64,000 nt of DNA from an uncultured Clostridia bacterium (GTDB taxonomy: Bacteria; Bacillota; Clostridia; Oscillospirales; Ruminococcaceae), in the NCBI GenBank assembly GCA_947389015.1, contig CANDVA010000009.1, positions 51,820-115,819 of the forward strand, read 5' to 3'. Numbering within the stretch: position 1 is the first letter of the stretch; the number at the start of each line of letters is the position of its first letter. Below, piece after piece: positions 45,008-53,451 of the stretch. Below the pieces are notes generated by a model. That model saw only the letters and a program-made list of their open reading frames with translations, ran no database searches and was not told where the DNA came from. Made by a program: the position numbers and the translations under genes.

Positions 45008-46123
45008 TTACAGCTTATCGGCATAATACGCAAGAATAAGCTCGGTAACTCGACCGTAACTCAATCCTCCGTCGGCTACGCCCTGCACCTTGATAAAGCT
45101 GTCGTTGACAGCTCCCGAGACCTGAGAGACCGATACCGATACATTGCCGACCTTTAACTCGACCTCGTGATCGTGTATGTACTTGTTTTCGGCACTGAAA
45201 TCGGCGATCATCTCGGGAGAGAGCATATCATGAGCTTGCTGCCACATATCAATATCGTAGGCGAAAAGCGCGTTTGAACAGTACTTGAAAGCCTCCATAT
45301 ATCCGGAGTAACGGAATTCGGGGTATTCGCTGTTGATACAGGAGAGGAAGGCAAGGAAGTTGCACTCATTCTCGAATGCGATACCGCGAGAGTGTGCGCT
45401 TTCGTGAGCAGCGGTATACGGTATTGAAAAGTCGGGCTGCGCAGTGTTCACATTGCACTCCGCAAAGAACGGAAAATACATTCCCGTTATATGAGTATAC
45501 GACCACGGTTCCGAGAGCATAACGGGCTTTTGCCGCCATATCGCCGTCCATAGGAACGGGTATTCGCCGATCAGCTTATCGTAGCCGCTGCCCGTGCGCG
45601 TCAGCTCCTCGTAAATGCTTTCGGAGAAGCGCATACAGCCGTTCTCGTCGACCTCAAGCTCCGCATGAGCCTTCGCCGCACCCTTAGCGAGCTCCCCGCA
45701 CACCGCGAGCAGGAACTCGGGAGTTTTTTTTGAAGTGTCAAGCTCCATTATCCGCTCCACAGGATACCGATAGTAATTCGCGCCGTGGCAGATCATATAC
45801 ATAAGGCTAGCGAACGACAGCACACCGCAGAGGAAGCGTCCCGCGCTCAGCAGGGTCTTTCCGCGCTTTTTTCCCTTTTTTAACTTGACGATCAGCAGTA
45901 CGATAAGTAATATCACCAACGGCGCCGCAAGTACGACAAGAAGCTCTGTGAGCGATATCGGAATAAGCGATGTGATAAATCCTACCGGCACTGTGACGAT
46001 CTTGAACAGTCCACGCGAGCACACATATTCGGTAAAATCCGGAAAATACGGCAGTATAAAATACATTGCCGCAGCTAATATCATCGGGATAAATATCCAT
46101 GCTGTTTTAATAAACTTTTTCAT
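45008..46123 (-). CDS. DUF3810 membrane protein with HExxH motif
   Basis: The 371-residue protein has three hydrophobic segments in the first 115 residues and an outer domain of about 250 residues. The outer domain contains HESAH (HExxH zinc-protease motif, about 241) followed by ENECNFLAF, which offers a third ligand Glu. This fits DUF3810, a family of putative membrane-anchored metallopeptidases of unknown substrate. ATG follows GAAAGGATAGGCA. It is upstream of the GH27 gene on the same strand, 65 bases apart. Confidence 0.85.
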   Translation of the reverse strand: MKKFIKTAWIFIPMILAAAMYFILPYFPDFTEYVCSRGLFKIVTVPVGFITSLIPISLTELLVVLAAPLVILLIVLLIVKLKKGKKRGKTLLSAGRFLCGVLSFASLMYMICHGANYYRYPVERIMELDTSKKTPEFLLAVCGELAKGAAKAHAELEVDENGCMRFSESIYEELTRTGSGYDKLIGEYPFLWTAIWRQKPVMLSEPWSYTHITGMYFPFFAECNVNTAQPDFSIPYTAAHESAHSRGIAFENECNFLAFLSCINSEYPEFRYSGYMEAFKYCSNALFAYDIDMWQQAHDMLSPEMIADFSAENKYIHDHEVELKVGNVSVSVSQVSGAVNDSFIKVQGVADGGLSYGRVTELILAYYADKL

Positions 46124-46154
46124 TGCCTATCCTTTCAGTAGAATTTCAAGTGTG

Positions 46155-46179
46155 TTTTTTGTGTACTTTTCACAAAAAA
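46155..46179. repeat. Hairpin between divergent genes
   Basis: TTTTTTGTG and CACAAAAAA form a nine-bp inverted repeat with a seven-base spacer in the 135-base divergent region. It is placed between two promoters, so it is more likely an operator than a terminator. Confidence 0.4.
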
Positions 46180-46190
46180 ACATAAAAATT

Positions 46191-46219
46191 TTGCCATTGA
46201 GTATATTTTGTGCTAAAAT
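46191..46219 (+). promoter_or_regulatory. Promoter of the 194-aa gene
   Basis: TTGCCA and TAAAAT are separated by 17 bases, 39 bases before the GTG start. Confidence 0.65.
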
Positions 46220-46258
46220 ATAGATGGGTTAAAATATTCCTTAAAAGAAGGTGATCTC

Positions 46259-46843
46259 GTGAGGTTTTCAGAAACCGAGACCGATTGGCTATCCGAATAT
46301 CTTCAGGATATCGAGACTGCCAATAAAGAGCTTATCGAAAAGAATTTCTTCGCCGAACCCAAATCTGTGATCTGCGATATTTATGTCCTGCCCTCACACA
46401 ACCACCAGACCTTTTATGGGAAACTGACCGCTGAACGCGGCTTTTATAAGATTATATTTGCCAAGGCTATACAAAACTCGATTTGGTTTTCCGAGCCGAT
46501 CTATATGTACCGTTTCGAGGAGGCTAAGCGCTTTGAGAATCACCCGATGAAGAAAGGGCGCATTGTCTGCCGTGCTAAGCTTATGGACAAGGCGCTGATA
46601 AATCGTCTGCTGTTCACAGTCGAAAAGCTTTCCGACTGTCAGCCCGACGAGACGGTCTCGCCGACGCTTGACGGTGTATTCACGGCTGTACGAATGTACG
46701 AAAACGGCATTATTTCACGAAAAATTATGTACACCGATCCCGAAAAGCTTTTGTTCCGCAGCGTCTCGGATAATCGGGAATCAGTGGAGTTTCTCAGAAA
46801 TCTTTACCTGTCTATTGAAAAAATCATTGGGATAGGCGACTGA
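46259..46843 (+). CDS. Hypothetical protein, 194 aa
   Basis: I do not recognise this protein. It is soluble, with an amphipathic N-terminus (ETETDWLSEYLQDIETANKEL) and mixed alpha/beta composition, and no metal or nucleotide motifs. The start is GTG after AAGGTGATCTC. It has a promoter of its own and is followed by an AT-rich degraded region. Codon use resembles the neighbours. Confidence 0.68.
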   Translation: MRFSETETDWLSEYLQDIETANKELIEKNFFAEPKSVICDIYVLPSHNHQTFYGKLTAERGFYKIIFAKAIQNSIWFSEPIYMYRFEEAKRFENHPMKKGRIVCRAKLMDKALINRLLFTVEKLSDCQPDETVSPTLDGVFTAVRMYENGIISRKIMYTDPEKLLFRSVSDNRESVEFLRNLYLSIEKIIGIGD

Positions 46844-46923
46844 AAAAACTGCCGTTCGTTTGCTAGGGTGGTTTTTTCTTATGTTACCGCATACGATCGA
46901 TTCGGCATTTCCAAAATAGAATC

Positions 46924-46951
46924 AGCAAACCGCACTTCTACACGGTTTGCT
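46924..46951. terminator. Terminator-like hairpin
   Basis: AGCAAACCG and CGGTTTGCT form a nine-bp stem with a ten-base loop. It lies 80 bases after the 194-aa gene; no clear U-tract follows in either direction. Nothing else recognisable lies in 46844-46980. Confidence 0.35.
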
Positions 46952-46980
46952 AATAACAATTATGGTGACTCCTACGGAAA

Positions 46981-47188
46981 TTAGAAATCCTGTATTGTTT
47001 TTGGAAAAGTGGTATCGTCCTTAATCCATTCTATAACGCCAACAACTTTGTAAACGTATCTTGTTTCATTTGAGCTACCGTACACAACTCTACGAAAACG
47101 CCGCCGTGTTGACGTTTTTAAATACTTAACATACCGCTTCCTTTGGAGTTTCCTTGCCAAGCGTGATTATCGGTATCTTGTATTGCAT
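46981..47188 (-). pseudogene. Possible frameshifted small gene remnant
   Basis: On the minus strand a 20-codon start (MQYKIPIITLGKETPKEAVC) ends in a stop, and another frame then continues with protein-like sequence, TRRRFRRVVYGSSNETRYVY followed by KVVGVIEWIKDD, to a stop at 46981. Joining the two needs a frameshift near 47140. There is no ribosome binding site. The family is not recognised. The region is AT-rich, next to an IS remnant. Confidence 0.3.
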
Positions 47189-47278
47189 TGTCTAAATTAT
47201 AACATTTGTGTTGAAATCCGTGAATCCTTGTAATGTATTTGTTGTTAGTCTGTATGGCTTTCTCCTTTTGATTAGCCG

Positions 47279-47506
47279 TTAAATGTTGGTTCGCTCTAAA
47301 ATATCACCATAGCGAGTTAGCTTAAATTTCGTATTCACATCGACAAATTTACAAATTTCTTTTTCAAACTGCCTAACGGTCTCTCCGCAATTTACAAATG
47401 GCATTTGCGTCGGACGTTCAGGGATTCCGTTATTCTCTCTATCAATTACCCATTTGTCCAATTCTGTATCATTGAGCTTCGGTATATTAGGATGTTGGTG
47501 CTTCAT
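47279..47506 (-). CDS. Hypothetical protein, 75 aa
   Basis: A small ORF with GTAAGG seven bases before its ATG. The product MKHQHPNIPKLNDTELDKWV... is hydrophilic, ends LTRYGDILERTNI and has no recognisable domain. A+T content is higher than in the core genes. It lies in a patch with an IS remnant, so it may belong to a lost mobile element. It could be a fragment. Confidence 0.5.
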   Translation of the reverse strand: MKHQHPNIPKLNDTELDKWVIDRENNGIPERPTQMPFVNCGETVRQFEKEICKFVDVNTKFKLTRYGDILERTNI

Positions 47507-47619
47507 ACATATACCTTACCAACTTCTTTCTCAACGAACTAAGCATAAAATATTACTTTTTTATATTATAGCAGAACTTTCGTCAAAAGTCAACCGATAT
47601 TTAAATTGGTTTACGAAAA

Positions 47620-47878
47620 CTGATGTTGTATAATAAAACTTGACACGATTATTACAAATAAGTATAAAGAAAGGGGCGGTGTCAAGATGAGACAAACAAG
47701 AAGTTACGACAAGGAGTATAAGGTACAAGCGGTAAAATTGGCGAAATCCAGTGGAACGAAAGCAGCGGCAGCGAAGTTGGGGATGCCATAGAGAACGCTT
47801 AGCGGATGGGTATACAAGGCTAAAAGCGAACATATGGATTTGTGGCTTGGAGAAGGCGGAGTTATTCTATTCTTTTGA
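47620..47878 (+). mobile_element. IS3-family remnant: left end and interrupted orfA
   Basis: From ATG 47687 (after AAGGGG) the frame reads MRQTRSYDKEYKVQAVKLAK and on through AAAAKLGMP, the N-terminal helix-turn-helix of an IS3-type orfA transposase. A TAG at 47789 interrupts it, the frame continues with RTLSGWVYKAKSEHMDL, and it ends at 47878 in unrelated sequence. orfB and the right end are missing. The left boundary is a guess from the TGTATAATAAAACTTGACAC start. Not functional. Confidence 0.72.
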
Positions 47879-48067
47879 GAAAATTGTGTAAAGTAATTTT
47901 GATAAAATCAACGTGAGATCGAGGTCGCGGCGAGGGTTGGCGGCTTTTTATGGAATACGTCTGGGCGTTACGGGAAAGAGGCGTTAAGTGGTTTCTGTTG
48001 TTTTGCCGCGGTTTACCTCTATATATAAATAATTTTTCACACGTGACGGCGTCCCGTCTTTTGCAGT
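47879..48067. other. Non-coding stretch between IS remnant and AraC gene
   Basis: No ORF, promoter or strong structure is convincing here. A short GACGG/CCGTC hairpin near 48045-48058 could weakly terminate the AraC transcript on the minus strand. Confidence 0.3.
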
Positions 48068-48898
48068 CTATTTATTTCCGTTTCTGTACTCGCTCGGGGT
48101 AATTCCCTCGGTTTTTTTGAAAACGGCGCAAAAATAGCCTGCGCTTGAAAAACCGCATATCCGCGAGATATCGGCAATTTGCATATCGGTTTCCGTAAGC
48201 AATCGCATGGATTCCCTTATTCTGCGTTTAATAATGTATTCGGCAGGAGAAGCGCTTATCGCCTGCCTGAAGAGCCTGCCGAGATATTGCTGTGAAACGC
48301 CGCTTACGGCGGCAAGCTCACTTACGGAGAAATCGGTTTCCAAATTGTCCTCAATGTAGTTAAGAGCGGACATAAGTATCTCGTTCTTGATATTGCCGTT
48401 AGGTGCGGATACGTCAAGCGACAAGCGGTGAAATTCCATTATAAACTGATACGTAAGACCCGAGCAAAGATAATTTCCGTATACTTTGTCCGCTTTAAGC
48501 GTAATGAATATTTTATCGAACAGCTTTTGCAAGACCGACAGGTCATCGGTATGGACTGCTATGGGCTCTTTAAAGCCAAGCTCATCCATAAGGGCTTCAA
48601 TACCCTTTCCGTCAAATACTATCCAGCGAACCTCCCATTTCTTTTCGCAAGGAAAGTATTCATGTGCTTTTCCGCGCGGCATATAGAAAATATCTCCCGA
48701 AGCTATATCAATAGCTTCATTATCATATTTAAGACATCCTCTGCCGCCTATGCAGTACAATATCTGCTCACGTGGCAACCCGCCCGCGCGCTTGACGCTC
48801 TCCTGATATTCCTTGCCGCCGATACCCGCGAGATAAACGGGCAGATTTTTCACCTGCTCGGTATACGGATAGATAAAGCTGTTCATTTTTACGGACAT
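48068..48898 (-). CDS. AraC-family transcriptional regulator
   Basis: The 276-residue protein has an N-terminal cupin sugar-binding domain (about 30-150, with IASGDIFYMPRGKAHEY) and two C-terminal helix-turn-helix motifs (about 180-275; SVSELAAVSGVSQQYLGRLFRQ and IADISRICGFSSAGYFCAVFKKTEGITPSEYR). Start at ATG 48898 after AGAGGTG; the track's start lies inside that site. It is divergent from the GH36 gene, so it probably senses an alpha-galactoside or its product and activates that gene. Confidence 0.92.
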   Translation of the reverse strand: MSVKMNSFIYPYTEQVKNLPVYLAGIGGKEYQESVKRAGGLPREQILYCIGGRGCLKYDNEAIDIASGDIFYMPRGKAHEYFPCEKKWEVRWIVFDGKGIEALMDELGFKEPIAVHTDDLSVLQKLFDKIFITLKADKVYGNYLCSGLTYQFIMEFHRLSLDVSAPNGNIKNEILMSALNYIEDNLETDFSVSELAAVSGVSQQYLGRLFRQAISASPAEYIIKRRIRESMRLLTETDMQIADISRICGFSSAGYFCAVFKKTEGITPSEYRNGNK

Positions 48899-49031
48899 TT
48901 CGTTCACCTCTTTGTAATTATTATATTACAGTTGCATAGAAAAGTCAAGCCGGTATTGTGATTTTTGAAATATCTTAAATATTGGCAATGGTATAATTAT
49001 CAGGATTTTAAGGCAATTAAATTCAGAAAAT

Positions 49032-49048
49032 TGAAACAGGCTGTTTCA
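49032..49048. promoter_or_regulatory. Palindromic operator candidate for the AraC regulator
   Basis: TGAAACAGGCTGTTTCA is a perfect 8-1-8 palindrome whose end lies ten bases upstream of the GH36 -35 box, in the intergenic region shared with the AraC gene. Activator binding there is inferred. Confidence 0.5.
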
Positions 49049-49058
49049 CAATTTAATC

Positions 49059-49087
49059 TTGACCGCGCGGCTTTGTAATGGTAAAAT
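49059..49087 (+). promoter_or_regulatory. Promoter of the GH36 gene
   Basis: TTGACC and TAAAAT are separated by 17 bases, giving a leader of about 60 bases. Confidence 0.75.
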
Positions 49088-49154
49088 ATAATAACAGAGC
49101 TTACCCGAAGAACACGGGACGTTGCGTTTAAGAAACGGAAAGGATTTGTTTACT

Positions 49155-51398
49155 ATGGGCATAGAAATTCAAGATCATCATAAGGAATACAAAAGGTGGG
49201 CGTGGCAGATAAACGGAAATGTGACCTTTTCCGAGGACATAAAAATGTTCATACTCGACGCAAAGGATACGAGCTACGTTTTCGGAGTTATCGACGAGGG
49301 CTACATTATTCATGGTTATTACGGAAAGAAAATAAGCGGAGACGATCTCACCTATCTTCTCCGTCTGGAGGAGAACCCTTGGGCGCCCAAGACCAATATG
49401 CGCGATATGGGCACGTTTATGGATCAAACCTCCTTTGAGTACCCTTGCCACGGAACAGGCGACTACCGCGAGCCGTGCCTTATGGTCATGGACGGTGAGG
49501 GTATGACGACCTGCGATCTGCGCTATGTTTCCCATAAGGTGTACAAGGGCAAGCCCGCTTTGGAGGGACTTCCCGCAACCTTTGCGGACGATGACGAGGC
49601 GGAAACGCTTGAGATCACCTGCATAGATAAGCATACGGGTTTGGAAGCGGTGCTGCTGTACACGGTGTTCAGTGGGCTTGACATCATCACAAGGAGCGTT
49701 CGCCTGAAAAATACGGGCAAGGCTCCGCTCAACGTAAAGCGGGTGCTGTCCATGTGTGTGGACTTCGACAATGACGGCTACGATCTGATAACTCTTAACG
49801 GAAGCTGGGCGAGAGAGCGCGTTATGGAGCGCTCCAAGCTCCACCACGGCAAGCAGGGCATTGATTCGGTCAGGGGAGAATCCTCCCACCAGAACAACCC
49901 GTTTATGGCGCTTGTTTCCCACAACGCGGACGAGGACACGGGCGAGGCATACGGCTTTAATTTCGTGTACAGCGGAAACTTCTTCGCGCAGGCTGAGGTA
50001 ACTCAGAACAAGTGTACAAGAGCGGTAATGGGTATTAACCATTTCGACTTCAACTGGCTGCTTGAGGCAGGCGAAGAATTCACGGCACCCGAGGTCGTGA
50101 TGGTCTATTCGGACGAGGGTATAGGAAAGATGTCGCGCACCTTCCACGACCTGTACAGAAATCACCTTATCCGCGGCGAATACAGAGATAAGCGCCGACC
50201 GATACTCATCAACAATTGGGAAGCTACCTACTTCGATTTTGATACCGATAAGCTCATCGGTATCGCAAAGGAAGCTTCAAAGCTCGGAATTGAAATGCTC
50301 GTTATGGACGACGGCTGGTTCGGTCACAGGGACTCTGACAACAGCTCGCTGGGCGACTGGTTCGTCTATGAAAAGAAGCTCAGCGGCGGTCTGAAACACC
50401 TTGTCGACGAGGTGAACAAGCTCGGAATGAAGTTTGGCATCTGGTTCGAGCCCGAGATGATCTCGCCCGACAGCGAGCTGTATAAAAAGCATCCGGACTG
50501 GGCGATACAGGTTCGCGGCAGGGAGATGACCATGTCGCGCGAGCAGTACGTTCTCGACTACTCCAACAAGGATGTTCGTGACTGCGTTTACGGCATGATG
50601 AAAAACATTCTCGACAGCGCAAATATCGAGTACATCAAGTGGGATATGAACCGTCAGCTTACGGAGGTCGGCTCGATCTCGCTGCCAAAGGAGCGTCAGC
50701 GCGAGCTTTGGCACAGATACGTCCTCGGAGTTTACGACCTGATGAACAGGCTCACCACCGATTACCCACACATTCTTTTGGAAAATTGCTCGGGAGGCGG
50801 AGCGCGCTTTGACCCGGGAATGCTCTACTACTCGCCGCAGATATGGTGCTCCGACGACACCGACGCTATCGAGCGGCTTAAAATTCAGCACGGCACATCG
50901 ATATGCTATCCCGTCTCCGCAATGGGTGCGCACGTTTCGGACTGCCCCAACCACACGGTAGGACGCACTACGCCGTTCAGTACGCGCGGAAACGTAGCAA
51001 TGGTGGGAACGTTCGGCTACGAGCTTGACGTGACGAGGATACCGCAGGAGGACAGAGACGCGATCCCCGCACAGATCGCCGAGTTCAACAAATACAATCC
51101 TATTATCCGTATGGGAGATCAGTACCGTATCGGCAACGTTTTCGAGGATAATATGTGGGACGCGTGGATTTTTGTCGCGAAAGATAAGTCCGAAGCGGTG
51201 TTCACGTTTGTTCAGGTGCTCGGCAGACCCAATTACCGAAACAGACGTATCAAGCTTAAGGGTCTCGATCCCGACGCTTGCTACAAAAACATGGAAACGG
51301 GCGAGATATTCAGCGGCAGCGCGCTTATGAACGCGGGTATATTCGTTAAGCTTGACGGAGATTTCACATCAAAGGTCGTTCATTTTGTGAAGCAGTAA
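49155..51398 (+). CDS. Alpha-galactosidase, GH36
   Basis: The 747-residue protein has the GH36 layout: an N-terminal beta-supersandwich (about 1-320), the catalytic barrel (about 320-650) and a C-terminal beta domain. The nucleophile is predicted in YIKWDMNRQL (about 495) and the acid/base Asp in WCSDDTDAIERL (about 565); ENCSGGGARFDPGML is a family signature. There is no signal peptide. It would cleave raffinose- or melibiose-type sugars in the cytoplasm. GAAAGGA precedes ATG 49155; the longer TTG start in the track is unlikely. Controlled by the divergent AraC gene. Confidence 0.95.
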   Translation: MGIEIQDHHKEYKRWAWQINGNVTFSEDIKMFILDAKDTSYVFGVIDEGYIIHGYYGKKISGDDLTYLLRLEENPWAPKTNMRDMGTFMDQTSFEYPCHGTGDYREPCLMVMDGEGMTTCDLRYVSHKVYKGKPALEGLPATFADDDEAETLEITCIDKHTGLEAVLLYTVFSGLDIITRSVRLKNTGKAPLNVKRVLSMCVDFDNDGYDLITLNGSWARERVMERSKLHHGKQGIDSVRGESSHQNNPFMALVSHNADEDTGEAYGFNFVYSGNFFAQAEVTQNKCTRAVMGINHFDFNWLLEAGEEFTAPEVVMVYSDEGIGKMSRTFHDLYRNHLIRGEYRDKRRPILINNWEATYFDFDTDKLIGIAKEASKLGIEMLVMDDGWFGHRDSDNSSLGDWFVYEKKLSGGLKHLVDEVNKLGMKFGIWFEPEMISPDSELYKKHPDWAIQVRGREMTMSREQYVLDYSNKDVRDCVYGMMKNILDSANIEYIKWDMNRQLTEVGSISLPKERQRELWHRYVLGVYDLMNRLTTDYPHILLENCSGGGARFDPGMLYYSPQIWCSDDTDAIERLKIQHGTSICYPVSAMGAHVSDCPNHTVGRTTPFSTRGNVAMVGTFGYELDVTRIPQEDRDAIPAQIAEFNKYNPIIRMGDQYRIGNVFEDNMWDAWIFVAKDKSEAVFTFVQVLGRPNYRNRRIKLKGLDPDACYKNMETGEIFSGSALMNAGIFVKLDGDFTSKVVHFVKQ

Positions 51399-51509
51399 AG
51401 TGAAGCCTACGCCGCAATTCTAACCGCTCCATTGCCGCGCGCACATTTTCGCACTGTCGGGAACGGAATATGTGTTTTTTCGTTTGATCGGAGGAAAGAT
51501 CACTTTAGT

Positions 51510-51548
51510 AAAACCGCAAGCTGTAAAAGCCTGCGGTTTTATTTTTTG
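51510..51548 (+). terminator. Rho-independent terminator downstream of GH36
   Basis: AAAACCGCA/TGCGGTTTT with a GC extension inside the stem is followed by ATTTTTTG. It lies about 110 bases after the stop. Confidence 0.82.
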
Positions 51549-51666
51549 AGGAAGTAATATAACGAATTCGAGTAAAAACAACTTACGGAGCGAAACAGAA
51601 AAGCCAATAGTGCAATATTTACAAATAATCGCTGAAATTTATATAATAATTTGTCTATTTAGTACC

Positions 51667-51847
51667 TTGCAAAACAAAATACTTTGTGGTAAAATAATAA
51701 CAGACACGAAACATATTGTGACGTGTAATTTTTTGAAGCAGCTATTATGCGGCGCAAAGTAGCTTGCTAGACAAAAATATTATCGGTCATGCGGGAGTGG
51801 CACCGCTAAGAAGCCGAGGTTCGGGCGGTACCCGGGATTTTCGGCTT
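51667..51847 (+). promoter_or_regulatory. Promoter and structured leader of the PadR operon
   Basis: TTGCAA (51667-51672) and TAAAAT (51690-51695) are separated by 17 bases. The 170-base leader holds a GCGG/CCGC hairpin (51791-51806) and a larger one where AAGCCGA (51811-51817) pairs with TCGGCTT (51841-51847), with CGGG/CCCG inside; its base ends two bases before the AGGAG of padR. It is not a riboswitch class I recognise. From 51549 to 51666 nothing is recognised. Confidence 0.6.
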
Positions 51848-51863
51848 AAAGGAGCGTGAAGTA

Positions 51864-52214
51864 ATGAATTCTCAATTGAAAAGAGGAACGCTGGAGCTGT
51901 GCGCGCTCTCCGTGGTGAGCCGAGGAGACTGCTACGGCTACGAGCTTGTCAACCGCATCTCGAAATGCATGGAGATCACGGAGGGAACGATCTATCCGCT
52001 GATGAAGCGGCTGAAGGACGGAGGGCTTATCGAGAGCTACATCGTCGAGTCAACGGAGGGACCTCCGAGGAAGTACTATAAGATCACCAAGATCGGGCTC
52101 GATGAGCTTACGAGGCTTGCCGACGAATGGTACGAGTTCACGAGCAGTATAAACGAGCTTTTGAAAGGGGATTTCGGCAGTGATGAAAGCGAAAAACAAG
52201 AAAGAATTTCTTGA
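51864..52214 (+). CDS. PadR-family transcriptional regulator
   Basis: The 116-residue protein is a winged-helix PadR regulator: LKRGTLELCALSVVSRGDCYGYELV at the start, then ITEGTIYPLMKRLKDGGLIES (recognition helix and wing) and GPPRKYYKITKIGLDEL. It is followed, with 35-base overlap, by a HAAS (DUF1700) gene, the standard pairing. It probably represses its own operon. AAAGGAG lies eight bases before the ATG. Confidence 0.93.
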   Translation: MNSQLKRGTLELCALSVVSRGDCYGYELVNRISKCMEITEGTIYPLMKRLKDGGLIESYIVESTEGPPRKYYKITKIGLDELTRLADEWYEFTSSINELLKGDFGSDESEKQERIS

Positions 52215-53439
52215 GCAGCTCGGAAGAGAGTTGGACAGGATAGGAATAGAGGACACGGAAGAGATCTTCGCGGATTTCGAGGAGCATTTCGCCGACAGCG
52301 CCATGCAGGGCATCTCCGAGGAAGAGACCGCCGAGCACCTCGGCGACATCAAGGAGATCGCGCGCAGCTATCTCAATCTCGAGAGCTCGAGGCTGAACAG
52401 CATTATCGCGCGTGATGTGGAGCACAAAAAGGGCGTGAGCCTGACGAAGCCCGGGCGCAGCGTTCCCGCGGATCTGTCGCTGCTCAAGAGCAAGGCTGCA
52501 GCGGAATCGGATTGTGTAAGATCGTATACACCCAAACATTTGTCCGAGGAGATTTATCCCAATATAAACGGTGGTGACAGGAATGGCAACGGCAATAACT
52601 TTGGCAATAGTACTAATAATGGTGTTAATAACAGCTTTAACGGCAATGCTAATGTCAACGCTGCTGGGGTGGGCAGCGGAAACGCTGGTTCACAAAGCGG
52701 CGTCGGCGCTGCGGCGAACGCGGGCGAGCAGACGGTAGCCGATGCGTTCTCCAACGCAGGCAGAGCGGCGCTCGACGCGGCAAAGGTAACGGGTCAGGCG
52801 ATCATGGATGCGTTCGGACAGAGCGGCGTTAAGGATGCTGTGATCGGAGCGGGCAAGTCGGCTGCCGAGGCGGTCAAGACCGCGGGACACTCCGCCGCGG
52901 ACGCAATGAAGAAAGCAAAGGCGGAACACGAGCAGCGTCAGGCACAGAATGCCGCACGGCAGTCGGACGTTATGCCGAACGCAAACAGCGTTCCGCAGCC
53001 TACCGACAGCTTCCGCGAGAACGTCAACAATAACCGCACGGGTACAATCCCTCCGCAGGACGGGAAAGCCAAAACAAGCGGCGCGGGCTACAAGATGATA
53101 GATACGTCAAATTTACAGCCGCACCTCAATGTCGGAAAATTTATTCTGGCTATACTGCTTGATTGTTTCCTCTGGAGTTGGCTTATCCCCGCGTTCGGCT
53201 CGCTGATAGTCGGCGGCTGCTACTGCGGCGCGCTCGGACTTGTCGGCAAGGCGTTTATGGCTATATTTGGAGCGGGAGAGTTCTGGCAATACTACTTTGC
53301 CAGCAGAGTTTTCCTAACTATCGGAATAGTTTCGGCAGCATTCATTATGGTGAATATCGGAACGATGTTGCTCAGGCTGTTTATCAAGCTGTTCAAATTC
53401 ATCATCAATACGCATATCCGTGCGATATACGATCTGTAA
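52180..53439 (+). CDS. HAAS (DUF1700) membrane protein with low-complexity linker
   Basis: The 419-residue protein starts with the HAAS domain (about 1-75; KKEFLEQLGRELDRIGIEDTEEIFADFEEHF), which partners PadR proteins. Then come an Asn/Gly-rich stretch (about 130-180), an Ala-rich repetitive helical part (about 185-265), a polar linker, and two to three membrane helices at the C-terminus (about 325-405). Start may be GTG 52180 or ATG 52183; AAAGGGG spacing favours the first. It overlaps padR. The long linker is unusual for the family. Confidence 0.85.
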   Translation: MMKAKNKKEFLEQLGRELDRIGIEDTEEIFADFEEHFADSAMQGISEEETAEHLGDIKEIARSYLNLESSRLNSIIARDVEHKKGVSLTKPGRSVPADLSLLKSKAAAESDCVRSYTPKHLSEEIYPNINGGDRNGNGNNFGNSTNNGVNNSFNGNANVNAAGVGSGNAGSQSGVGAAANAGEQTVADAFSNAGRAALDAAKVTGQAIMDAFGQSGVKDAVIGAGKSAAEAVKTAGHSAADAMKKAKAEHEQRQAQNAARQSDVMPNANSVPQPTDSFRENVNNNRTGTIPPQDGKAKTSGAGYKMIDTSNLQPHLNVGKFILAILLDCFLWSWLIPAFGSLIVGGCYCGALGLVGKAFMAIFGAGEFWQYYFASRVFLTIGIVSAAFIMVNIGTMLLRLFIKLFKFIINTHIRAIYDL

Positions 53440-53451
53440 GGAGGCGATCTC

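Noticed and set aside
47561-47833. 90-aa minus-strand ORF
   Set aside because: It overlaps the IS3 orfA remnant in antisense and lacks a ribosome binding site.
52554-52740. Asn/Gly-rich stretch as a tandem DNA repeat or CRISPR-like array
   Set aside because: The repeat is only at the amino-acid composition level inside the HAAS protein; DNA units are not regular.
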